From positions 1 to 9,032 of the forward strand of contig DVGT01000021.1 in NCBI GenBank assembly GCA_018712555.1: a stretch of 9,032 nt of DNA. Reading direction: 5' to 3'. The translations under genes and the position numbers were made by a program. Origin of the DNA: Faecimorpha stercoravium. GTDB taxonomy: Bacteria; Bacillota; Clostridia; Lachnospirales; Bianqueaceae. This document shows positions 1 to 5,642 of this stretch, piece after piece. Positions within the stretch are counted from its first letter, which is position 1, and each line of letters opens with the position of its first letter. A model generated the notes under the pieces. The model was not told where the DNA came from, did not search any database, and saw only the letters and a program-made list of their open reading frames with translations.

Positions 1-60
1 CGGACGCTCAGGGTCCTAGGAGTGATCGTCAGACCGATGCCTAATCATTATACAGCTTAA
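1..60 (+). CDS. Possible 3' end of an upstream gene (19 codons, partial)
   Basis: Frame 1 is open from the window edge to a TAA at 58-60 and encodes a short hydrophobic/basic tail ending RPMPNHYTA. Nothing in it identifies a family. It would put a gene about 78 bases upstream of the glycosyltransferase, consistent with co-transcription, since I see no convincing promoter just before 139. Another frame is also open to a stop near 40, so the assignment is weak; nineteen open codons can easily arise by chance. Confidence 0.25.
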   Translation, partial: RTLRVLGVIVRPMPNHYTA

Positions 61-108
61 ACAATGAGAGGATTAAGTTCCCAACTGGCTGTTGGGTACT
101 GAAACCCT
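10..108 (+). other. Possible folded leader upstream of the glycosyltransferase
   Basis: Three nested pairings can be drawn by eye. AGGGT (10-14) pairs with ACCCT (104-108) as a closing stem. TAATCATT pairs with AATGA..GATTA around 42-75. A perfect CCCAAC/GTTGGG hairpin with a 5-nt loop lies at 80-96. No T-run follows, so it is not an intrinsic terminator. I could not match it to a riboswitch or T-box consensus. It overlaps the possible upstream coding tail, and both readings cannot be equally important. Confidence 0.22.
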
Positions 109-138
109 ACACTTATATATTAGGAGGAGAATCCGACG

Positions 139-813
139 ATGAAGCTTTTGAAATGGCTGCTGATTGTATGCGCGGCAGGTATGGTGGTAGGAGGAGGCTA
201 TGTATGCGTAAAAGGGTATTCTCTGCTCGATCAGGCACTGTCCAGCGAGAGCCTGGAAGATAAGATCGACGAACTGAGGCAGAAAGACGGCTATACTTCA
301 CTGGCGGAACTGCCGGATACCTATCTGCAGGCGGTTGTGGCTGTCGAGGATCACCGGTTTTACTCTCATCATGGAGTCGACTGGAGATCCATTCTGCGGG
401 CCTGCTGGAATAATCTGAAAGCAGGGGAAATCGTGGAGGGCGGTAGTACGATTACGCAGCAGCTGGCGAGAAACCTATACTTAAATCAGGATCAGACACT
501 GTCCAGAAAAGTGGCGGAGGCACTCTTGGCCTGGCAGTTGGAAGATCAATATGACAAAGAGGAAATCCTGGAGTTCTATGTGAATATCATATACTTTGGA
601 GATGGGTATTACGGCGTAGGAGATGCCTGCCGAGGATATTTTCACAAGGAGCCCAGTCAGATGAATGAGGATGAATGTACCTTGCTGGCAGGAATTCCGA
701 ATGCTCCTTCCGTATATGCGCCCACGGTGAACCCGGAGCTGGCGCTGGAACGTCAGGAGCAGGTAGAATCCTGCATGGAACAGTATGTGCAGGAAGGAAA
801 GGAGGCGGCATAA
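139..813 (+). CDS. Monofunctional peptidoglycan glycosyltransferase (GT51, membrane-anchored)
   Basis: This enzyme is expected to polymerise lipid II into glycan strands outside the membrane. The 224-residue protein has one N-terminal membrane anchor (about residues 7-24) and then the full set of GT51 motifs: EDHRFYSHHGVD with catalytic Glu70, GGSTITQQLARN (101-112), RKVAE with the second conserved acidic residue Glu127, a KEEILEFYVNIIYFG-type block (about 140-154) and LLAGIPNAPSVYAP near residue 185. There is no penicillin-binding transpeptidase domain, so it is monofunctional like MtgA/SgtB rather than a class A PBP; its length fits that group. The start is fixed by AGGAGG at 122-127, 11 bases before the ATG. 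The 39-residue membrane gene begins one base after its stop codon, which suggests translational coupling. The family assignment is secure; its importance relative to class A PBPs or RodA/FtsW is unknown. Confidence 0.95.
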   Translation: MKLLKWLLIVCAAGMVVGGGYVCVKGYSLLDQALSSESLEDKIDELRQKDGYTSLAELPDTYLQAVVAVEDHRFYSHHGVDWRSILRACWNNLKAGEIVEGGSTITQQLARNLYLNQDQTLSRKVAEALLAWQLEDQYDKEEILEFYVNIIYFGDGYYGVGDACRGYFHKEPSQMNEDECTLLAGIPNAPSVYAPTVNPELALERQEQVESCMEQYVQEGKEAA

Positions 814-814
814 A

Positions 815-934
815 ATGAAGGATTGGATCATCCGTTTTTGGATGCCCATTGTATTGATCATCTGCGGGATTATTGCGATTGTGAGAATCCGCAAGTCTAT
901 TCGAGAGGACAATCGGGACTGGTGGGAAGAATAA
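815..934 (+). CDS. 39-residue single-pass membrane protein, function unknown
   Basis: The ORF runs ATG to TAA with a strong AGGAGG-type site at 799-804 lying inside the end of the glycosyltransferase gene, and its ATG starts one base after that gene's stop, so translation is probably coupled. The predicted product starts MKDWIIRFW, has one hydrophobic helix (about residues 6-24, rich in I/V/L with PIVLIICGIIAIV), then a basic stretch (RIRKS) and a charged, tryptophan-containing tail ending NRDWWEE. The basic residues after the helix suggest the C-terminus is cytoplasmic. I do not recognise the family. Adjacency suggests, but does not show, a role beside the glycosyltransferase at the membrane. 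A terminator 27 bases downstream makes it the last gene of this unit. Confidence 0.65.
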   Translation: MKDWIIRFWMPIVLIICGIIAIVRIRKSIREDNRDWWEE

Positions 935-960
935 GAAAAAAACATCTGATATCGTGTAAC

Positions 961-1020
961 AAATGCCGGCGCTTTTATGTTGACTTTGAGAGAGTTTAAT
1001 ATGACACGTCGGCATTTTTA
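961..1020 (+). terminator. Rho-independent terminator after the glycosyltransferase unit
   Basis: An 11-bp outer stem, 961-971 with 1007-1017 (AAATGCCGGCG against CGTCGGCATTT, one G-T pair), continues after a small internal loop into a second A/T-rich stem (975-983 with 996-1004, using G-T pairs). T-rich sequence follows (1015-1019 and onward). The A-run at the 5' side makes it partly symmetric, but the only nearby gene end is on the + strand. Confidence 0.8.
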
Positions 1021-1043
1021 TATTCTTGTTTTTACGAAAAGCG

Positions 1044-1073
1044 TACAGAATCTTTACATAAGGTCAGTATAAT
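1044..1073 (+). promoter_or_regulatory. Probable sigma-A promoter for the flavodoxin-family gene
   Basis: A perfect TATAAT lies at 1068-1073, 78 bases before the start codon. The best correctly spaced -35 is only weak (TACAGA at 1044-1049, 18-bp spacer). The better-looking TTTACA at 1053-1058 is too close to be its partner. The rest of the 935-1151 gap holds the terminator and no further gene that I can see. Confidence 0.4.
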
Positions 1074-1151
1074 AGAAGGGACAGTTGGAATACATCTATT
1101 TTCGAAAGCATTCAATAGGCTGTATGAAAAGCGGCTAATGGGGGGAAACCT

Positions 1152-1688
1152 ATGGAAACGCAAATTATTTATGGAAGCCAGTATGGGGCAGCAAAGCGAT
1201 ATGCGCATCGAATGGCGGAACGGACAGGGATTCCGATGATACCTTATGATAAGGCAGAGGATCTGACAGGATGCAGTACCATCATTTATATCGGAGGGCT
1301 ATATGCGGGAGGAGTTCTGGGATTGGCCAGGACGATGCGTAATCCTAATTTTAAGCCCAAACGGTGGTTCCTGATTACGGTGGGAGTATCCGACCCGCAG
1401 GACGAGGAGACGAGACGGGCGATACGAGAACAGCTGCAGAAACAGATTCCACAGGAGTGGTTTTCCAAGGCACAGATTTTTCATCTGCGCGGAGCCTTGG
1501 ACTATGAGGCACTCAAACCATCCCATCGGATTCTCATGTCGCTCTTATATCACAGAACCAAGAAACAGGACGCAGAAACACTTTCTGCTGAGGATAGAGC
1601 GTTTTTGGAAACATATCAAAAGAAGGTGGATTTTGTTGACCTGAATCAGCTGGAACCGATCCTGGAACAGATTCAAAATGAGTTGTGA
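1152..1688 (+). CDS. Flavodoxin-domain protein (flavodoxin_5 / HemG-like family)
   Basis: This is a predicted cytoplasmic FMN-binding electron carrier or reductase of 178 residues. The N-terminus has a beta strand followed by an FMN phosphate-binding loop, YGSQYGAAKRYA (residues 7-18), which replaces the classic T/S-x-T-G-x-T. A second flavin-contact segment, YIGGLYAGGVLG, lies at 46-57, and the strand WFLITVGVSDP at 72-82. The later block LRGALDYEALKPSHRILMSLLY is typical of the group that includes menaquinone-dependent protoporphyrinogen oxidase HemG, and a charged helical C-terminus follows. No heme-pathway gene is nearby, so protoporphyrinogen oxidase activity is not supported here and a general flavodoxin-like redox role is safer. 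A G-rich ribosome binding site (1140-1145) precedes the ATG. It appears to be a single-gene unit closed by the terminator at 1714-1753. Confidence 0.85.
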   Translation: METQIIYGSQYGAAKRYAHRMAERTGIPMIPYDKAEDLTGCSTIIYIGGLYAGGVLGLARTMRNPNFKPKRWFLITVGVSDPQDEETRRAIREQLQKQIPQEWFSKAQIFHLRGALDYEALKPSHRILMSLLYHRTKKQDAETLSAEDRAFLETYQKKVDFVDLNQLEPILEQIQNEL

Positions 1689-1713
1689 GAGAGAATCCTA
1701 TAAGAATTAGCAA

Positions 1714-1753
1714 AGGAGTGCCGCTCCATCAAGGGAACGACACTCCTATTTTT
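1714..1753 (+). terminator. Convergent terminator between the flavodoxin gene and nrdD
   Basis: A perfect 7-bp stem AGGAGTG (1714-1720) / CACTCCT (1741-1747) encloses a 20-nt loop with a small inner TCC/GGA pairing and is followed by ATTTTT on the + strand. The T-run overlaps the nrdD stop codon at 1752-1754. On the - strand the same hairpin is followed only by TTTG, so it should act less well for nrdD, but it is the only hairpin there. Confidence 0.75.
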
Positions 1754-4160
1754 ATACCGGACGATGATCTTGAATGTATTTACGGATATCTGTGGGATTT
1801 CGATAAGCCTGTACCTGATCGCCCTCTACAACAACCAGCGTAGGTGCTTGCATGATCTGATAAGAGGAGACCAGATCCGGATGTTCTTCCGCATCCATCT
1901 TGGTGTAGGGGAGATGGGCCTCATCCAGAAGACGAGAGACTATCTTACAATTAGGACAGGTCTTCGTGGTGAAGAGCATGGCCTTTTTCTCGGAAGCTAC
2001 TGCGAGCGGCGTATCCGAAGAGGCGATGGCCTGCCCGATGAGGGCTTCCATTTTGGGAATGGGGGTCACTGGCTTCTTATGCAACACAGAATTCTTCAGG
2101 TTGTAAACCTTTCGCTCCTTGAACTCCTGGGTCTTACCATCATTCCAGTTCTGCACCGGACGATAATATCCTGTGATACGGCTGTAGACCTCTGTCTTCG
2201 CGCCGCAGTATGGGCAGGTGTACTGTTCGCCGGATAAATACCCATGTTCCGTACAGATAGAATAAGTGGGCGACATCGTATAATACGGCAAACGATAGTT
2301 TTCTGCGATTTTGCGGACCAGATCGGCAGCCGCCTTCCAGTCTGGCAGCTTTTCGCCCAGGAAAGCATGGAAAACAGTACCAGAGGTATATAAAGTCTGT
2401 AGCTCATCCTGAATATCCAGAGCCGAGAAGATATCCTCCGTATATCCAACAGGAAGATGAGAACTATTCGTATAATATGGGGTTCCGCCGGGCTCCGCCG
2501 CGGTCTTGATATCCGGAAACTGCTGTACGTCGTGTTTGGCCAGACGGTAGGCAGTGGATTCCGCCGGGGTCGCTTCCAGATTATACAGATCGCCGTACTG
2601 CTCCTGGTAGTCGGAGAGGCGCTCCCGCATATGGTTCAGCACATCCTTGGCAAACTTCTGCGTCTTCTCGTGAGTCAAGTCTGCCTGCAGCCATTTCGCA
2701 TTCAGACCGACCTCGTTCATGCCGACCAGGCCGATGGTAGAGAAGTGGTTGTCGAAGGATCCCAGATACCGCTTGGTATATGGATACAGGCCCTCATCCA
2801 GGAGCTTGGTGATGATCGTCCGCTTCGTCTTTAGAGAACGAGCCGCGATATCCATCATGTGGTTCAGACGATGGTAGAATTCCTCCGGCGTCTCGGATAA
2901 ATACGCGATTCTCGGCAGATTGATGGTGACAACGCCGACAGAACCGGTGCTTTCTCCGCTGCCAAAGAACCCGCCTGACTTCTTGCGCAGTTCCCGCAGA
3001 TCCAGACGCAGACGGCAACACATGCTCCGCACATCGCTGGGCTCCATGTCACTGTTGATATAGTTGGAGAAATAGGGGGTGCCATACTTCGCGGTCATCT
3101 CGAACAGAAGACGGTTATTCTCCGTATCGGACCAGTCAAAGTCTTTGGTGATAGAGTAGGTCGGAATCGGATACTGGAATCCGCGGCCATTAGCATCGCC
3201 TTCAATCATGGTTTCGATGAAGGCCTTATTGACCATATCCATTTCTTTCTTACAATCTTTGTACTTGAAATCCATCTCCTTGCCGCCAACAATCGCATAC
3301 TGTTCAGCCAGATCCGGAGGAACGGTCCAATCGAGCGTGATGTTAGAGAAAGGCGCCTGCGTTCCCCAGCGGCTCGGCGTATTGACGCCATAGATAAAGG
3401 ACTCGATACATTTTTTGACCTCATAATAGGTCAGGTTGTCCACCTTGACAAAAGGCGCCAGATAGGTATCAAAGGAAGAAAATGCCTGCGCACCGGCCCA
3501 CTCATTCTGCATGATGCCCAGGAAGTTGACCATCTGATTGCATAGAGAAGCCAAGTGTTTGGCGGGGGAAGAGGTGATCTTACCGGGTACGCCGCCAAGG
3601 CCTTCTAGAATTAGCTGCTTCAGAGACCAACCCGCGCAGTAGCCTGTCAGCATGGAAAGATCGTGTAAATGAATATCCGCATTTCGATGGGCGTTGGCCA
3701 CTTCTTCATCATAAATCTCAGACAGCCAGTAATTGGCGGTGATGGCGCCGCTATTGCTCAGAATCAGTCCGCCGACTGAGTAGGTGACGGTGGAGTTTTC
3801 CTTGACACGCCAATCCGTGACCTTCACATAACTGTCCACAATCTCCTTATAATCTAGGATGGTGGATTTCATGTTGCGGATCTTCTCACGCTGCTTGCGG
3901 TATAAAATATAGGCTTTGGCCACATCCGCGTAACCGGCCTGACTTAGAACCTCTTCCACGCTGTCCTGAATGTCTTCGACGGCAATCTTACCATCTTTGA
4001 CTTTGGGTTCGAAATCGGCCGTCACCTTGAGAGCCAGAAGATCGATCACACTGGGATGGTACTGTTTTTGCTGTGCTTCAAATGCCTTTGTAATGGCGGT
4101 GCTGATCTTCGCGATATTGAACTCCGCGGTCGCGCCGTCGCGTTTGATAACCTGATACAT
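1752..4160 (-). CDS. nrdD: Anaerobic (class III) ribonucleoside-triphosphate reductase with fused C-terminal redoxin domain
   Basis: NrdD makes deoxyribonucleotides without oxygen, using a glycyl radical installed by NrdG. From the chosen start the protein has 802 residues: an ATP-cone allosteric domain (about 1-90), the glycyl-radical catalytic barrel with candidate active-site cysteines Cys175 (LTGYCAGWSL) and Cys381/382 (RSMCCRLRLD), a zinc-site region (SICTEHGY ... CPYCG; Cys636, His639, Cys649, Cys652), the radical glycine in RITGYY (Gly664), and a glutaredoxin/thioredoxin-like domain (about 725-802) with CPNC at 735-738. The fused dithiol domain suggests a redoxin-reduced enzyme of the NrdD2 type rather than a formate-dependent one; that is inference. 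An in-frame ATG 18 bases upstream (4178) lacks a ribosome binding site, whereas ATG 4160 follows GGAGAGAGGGG at 5-10 bases. nrdG lies upstream in the same direction, and nrdD has its own regulated promoter. Confidence 0.96.
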   Translation of the reverse strand: MYQVIKRDGATAEFNIAKISTAITKAFEAQQKQYHPSVIDLLALKVTADFEPKVKDGKIAVEDIQDSVEEVLSQAGYADVAKAYILYRKQREKIRNMKSTILDYKEIVDSYVKVTDWRVKENSTVTYSVGGLILSNSGAITANYWLSEIYDEEVANAHRNADIHLHDLSMLTGYCAGWSLKQLILEGLGGVPGKITSSPAKHLASLCNQMVNFLGIMQNEWAGAQAFSSFDTYLAPFVKVDNLTYYEVKKCIESFIYGVNTPSRWGTQAPFSNITLDWTVPPDLAEQYAIVGGKEMDFKYKDCKKEMDMVNKAFIETMIEGDANGRGFQYPIPTYSITKDFDWSDTENNRLLFEMTAKYGTPYFSNYINSDMEPSDVRSMCCRLRLDLRELRKKSGGFFGSGESTGSVGVVTINLPRIAYLSETPEEFYHRLNHMMDIAARSLKTKRTIITKLLDEGLYPYTKRYLGSFDNHFSTIGLVGMNEVGLNAKWLQADLTHEKTQKFAKDVLNHMRERLSDYQEQYGDLYNLEATPAESTAYRLAKHDVQQFPDIKTAAEPGGTPYYTNSSHLPVGYTEDIFSALDIQDELQTLYTSGTVFHAFLGEKLPDWKAAADLVRKIAENYRLPYYTMSPTYSICTEHGYLSGEQYTCPYCGAKTEVYSRITGYYRPVQNWNDGKTQEFKERKVYNLKNSVLHKKPVTPIPKMEALIGQAIASSDTPLAVASEKKAMLFTTKTCPNCKIVSRLLDEAHLPYTKMDAEEHPDLVSSYQIMQAPTLVVVEGDQVQAYRNPTDIRKYIQDHRPV

Positions 4161-4214
4161 ATAAACCCCTCTCTCCATTTATGTAGTCATCTGCCATTTT
4201 TGGTCGATGAGTTT

Positions 4215-4243
4215 ATTATAACACAGCACAAGATCGTAGTCAA
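4215..4243 (-). promoter_or_regulatory. nrdD promoter, sigma-A type
   Basis: On the - strand TTGACT (4238-4243) is followed after exactly 17 bp by TATAAT (4215-4220). Transcription would start near 4208, leaving a leader of about 48 bases to the nrdD ATG at 4160. The -35 is covered by the NrdR-like boxes and by an inverted repeat, listed separately. Confidence 0.85.
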
Positions 4244-4256
4244 CATCTTGTGCTGT
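4223..4256. repeat. 12-bp perfect inverted repeat across the nrdD -35 region
   Basis: ACAGCACAAGAT (4223-4234) and ATCTTGTGCTGT (4245-4256) are exact reverse complements separated by 10 bp. One arm contains half of the proximal NrdR-like box, and the other lies between the -35 and -10. No T-run follows on either strand, so an operator role is likelier than a terminator. Confidence 0.75.
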
Positions 4257-4285
4257 TAAAAATAAGTAAATACTATATCTTGTAC
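4238..4285 (-). promoter_or_regulatory. Pair of NrdR-box-like operator sites controlling nrdD
   Basis: Read on the - strand, the site at 4270-4285 is gtaCAAGATATAGtat and the site at 4238-4253 is gcaCAAGATGTTGact. The published NrdR consensus core is CwAtATaTwG, and the cores match it at 9 of 10 and 8 of 10 positions. Their cores are 32 bp apart, the three-helical-turn spacing known for tandem NrdR boxes. The proximal box overlaps the -35 hexamer, which fits repression. NrdR is an ATP/dATP-sensing repressor of ribonucleotide reductase genes; its gene is not in this window. Confidence 0.7.
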
Positions 4286-4291
4286 GTTGTC

Positions 4292-4987
4292 TTAGATTCC
4301 ACGTAGCTGTACCGAGGGGACCAGGGGATGGACAAGAGCCGCAAAGTTTTCCATTTCGGTGCGATCGTATCCGTGCAGTCCGGGTGAAATCAAATCGCCG
4401 GAGTCGACAAAAGCCTGCAGGAAGTAGCGCCGGGCACCCTTGATCCAAAGACTGATGGCGACGAAGTCTGCGGGCTGATGATATTCCCGAACGACCGTGG
4501 TCCGAAACTCGTATTCCACAGGGGCCGATAGGAGATAGCGCACACTTTCCTGGACCGCGGCAAGATCATACTCTGGAATGCCGATGGTTCGGCCATAATT
4601 CTGAGGAGAATTTTTGATGTCCATAGCGACATAATCCACACAGCCAGAACGAACTAAGTCCTTTAGATGGTCTGGATAAGAGCCGTTGGTATCCAGCTTT
4701 ACCATGAAGCCCATGGAATGAATGGTCCGTATCAGCGAGTCAATCTGCGGATGCAGAAGCGGTTCGCCGCCCGTGATACACACACCGTCCAGAAGTCCCT
4801 TGCGCCGATTTAAGAAACCAATGATCTCATCCCAGGAGTAGGGTTCCACCTCTTCGGGGGTGAGGACTAAGCTGCTGTTCTGGCAGTAAGGGCAACGAAA
4901 ATTGCAGCCGCCGGTAAACAGCGTACAGGCAGTCTGTCCCGGATAGTCCAAAAGCGTCAGTTTCTGTAAACCTAAGATCAGGTCCAT
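4292..4987 (-). CDS. nrdG: Anaerobic ribonucleotide reductase activating protein, radical SAM
   Basis: This protein is predicted to use a [4Fe-4S] cluster and S-adenosylmethionine to generate the glycyl radical on NrdD. The 231-residue protein has the radical-SAM cysteine motif CNFRCPYC (Cys28, Cys32, Cys35) preceded by TLFTGGC, and the SAM-contacting ITGGEPLLH block with GGEP at 73-76. The N-terminus LQKLTLLDYPG resembles the longer NrdG-like activase subfamily, often annotated as anaerobic ribonucleoside-triphosphate reductase activating protein, rather than the short E. coli type. The start is ATG 4987, which has AAAGGAG nine bases upstream; in-frame ATGs at 5011 and 5008 lie before that site. 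It precedes nrdD in the same direction with no terminator between them, so read-through into nrdD is possible in addition to nrdD's own promoter. An activase for another glycyl-radical enzyme is an alternative, but adjacency favours NrdD. Confidence 0.92.
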   Translation of the reverse strand: MDLILGLQKLTLLDYPGQTACTLFTGGCNFRCPYCQNSSLVLTPEEVEPYSWDEIIGFLNRRKGLLDGVCITGGEPLLHPQIDSLIRTIHSMGFMVKLDTNGSYPDHLKDLVRSGCVDYVAMDIKNSPQNYGRTIGIPEYDLAAVQESVRYLLSAPVEYEFRTTVVREYHQPADFVAISLWIKGARRYFLQAFVDSGDLISPGLHGYDRTEMENFAALVHPLVPSVQLRGI

Positions 4988-5033
4988 GAACGGTTTCTCC
5001 TTTCTCATCATACGTAAAACACCAAGTATTCTT

Positions 5034-5063
5034 ATTATACTCCCTGCGGAGGGATGGTGTCAA
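5034..5063 (-). promoter_or_regulatory. nrdG promoter, consensus sigma-A
   Basis: On the - strand a perfect TTGACA (5058-5063) and a perfect TATAAT (5034-5039) are 18 bp apart, placing the start near 5027. The spacer holds a small dyad, TCCCT/AGGGA (5041-5054, 4-bp gap), which could be an operator. No NrdR-box-like sequence is visible here, unlike at nrdD. Confidence 0.85.
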
Positions 5064-5088
5064 CCGGTATTCTCTTCCATGTTCTGAT

Positions 5089-5118
5089 AAAAAAGCTGTC
5101 CATAGGGTATGGACAGCT
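5089..5118 (-). terminator. Rho-independent terminator of hsp20
   Basis: On the - strand a perfect 11-bp stem (AGCTGTCCATA / TATGGACAGCT, loop CCC) is followed by a run of T residues (A-run 5089-5094 on the + strand). It starts seven bases past the hsp20 stop and just before the nrdG promoter, separating the two units. Confidence 0.93.
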
Positions 5119-5124
5119 CGGGAA

Positions 5125-5517
5125 TCAGTGGATTTCCAAGTGACGAGACTTATTGGGTACCGCCTCTTTTTTAGGCAGAACAAGTGTCAATACACCATTT
5201 TCGTAGGAAGCGTGAATGCCGTCTGCGTAAATGGAAGATACGTCAAAACTGCGCTGTAAAGGACGATTGGCACGCTCTCTGCGAAGATAACGGCCGGCAG
5301 TCTGAGTCTCACCGGCATGCTGTGCGGTAATGGTCATATAATCGCCATCCAGCTCAATATGAATCTCTTCTTTACTGTATCCTGGAAATTCACCTTCTAC
5401 CAGAAAATGATCGCCCATGTCGCGGATATCGGTACGGAACTCCTGAAAAGCGGAGCGAGTGGGTTCCTGAGCATTATTGTAAAAGTATCTTTCTGCAAAT
5501 GGGGTTAAATCCAACAT
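5125..5517 (-). CDS. Small heat-shock protein, Hsp20 / alpha-crystallin family
   Basis: This is an ATP-independent holdase chaperone that should bind unfolding proteins in the cytoplasm as an oligomer. The 130-residue protein has a short N-terminal arm and then an alpha-crystallin domain from about residue 28: FRTDIRDMGDHFLVEGEFPGYSKEEI-type strands, DGDYMTITAQH, RSFDVSSIYADGIHASYENGVLTLVLPKK with the conserved GVLTL near the domain end, and a short tail ending HLEIH that may supply the C-terminal I/L-x-I/L contact. ATG 5517 is chosen because AAAGGAGG lies eight bases upstream (5526-5533); an in-frame ATG at 5550 has no such site. A perfect CIRCE lies 94 bases upstream, so HrcA-controlled heat induction is expected. 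It is a single-gene unit with its own terminator. Confidence 0.95.
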   Translation of the reverse strand: MLDLTPFAERYFYNNAQEPTRSAFQEFRTDIRDMGDHFLVEGEFPGYSKEEIHIELDGDYMTITAQHAGETQTAGRYLRRERANRPLQRSFDVSSIYADGIHASYENGVLTLVLPKKEAVPNKSRHLEIH

Positions 5518-5579
5518 TTTGGTGTCCTCCTTTAGATTCATTCGAAACAAATACAGGATAACGGATAGATGTGTCGGAT

Positions 5580-5608
5580 ATTCGACTAGAGTGTAAATAA
5601 TTTGTAAA
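5580..5608 (-). promoter_or_regulatory. Tentative hsp20 promoter
   Basis: On the - strand TTTACA (5603-5608) is followed after 17 bp by TCGAAT (5580-5585). The -35 is good and the -10 is weak. CIRCE would then end only two bases upstream of the -35. A weaker alternative uses TTGTCG inside CIRCE as the -35. Confidence 0.35.
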
Positions 5609-5610
5609 AA

Positions 5611-5637
5611 TTAGCACTCGACAATAACGAGTGCTAA
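5611..5637. promoter_or_regulatory. CIRCE operator (HrcA binding site), perfect consensus
   Basis: TTAGCACTC (5611-5619), nine bases, GAGTGCTAA (5629-5637) is an exact match to the CIRCE consensus bound by the heat-shock repressor HrcA. It lies between the end of the MATE gene and hsp20. On the - strand the palindrome also forms a 10-bp stem with a 7-nt loop followed by five T residues, so it could double as the terminator of the MATE gene, whose stop is five bases away. Confidence 0.97.
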
Positions 5638-5642
5638 TAATG

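Noticed and set aside
587..1015. 142-codon - strand ORF opposite the glycosyltransferase end
   Set aside because: It overlaps a terminator and a well-supported gene, and the translation is rich in His/Pro/Cys, as expected of a shadow frame.
1053..1073. TTTACA and TATAAT as a promoter pair before the flavodoxin gene
   Set aside because: The two hexamers are only 9 bp apart, far short of the 16-18 bp needed.
1764..2237. 157-codon + strand ORF inside nrdD
   Set aside because: It is antisense to the conserved zinc-site and redoxin part of NrdD, with no ribosome binding site.
4235..4250. A third NrdR box between the -35 and -10 of nrdD
   Set aside because: Only one half matches the consensus, and it is 12 bp from the proximal box, not the 31-32 bp expected.
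4223..4256. The nrdG-nrdD inverted repeat as an intrinsic terminator
   Set aside because: No T-run follows the stem on either strand, and it lies on the nrdD promoter.
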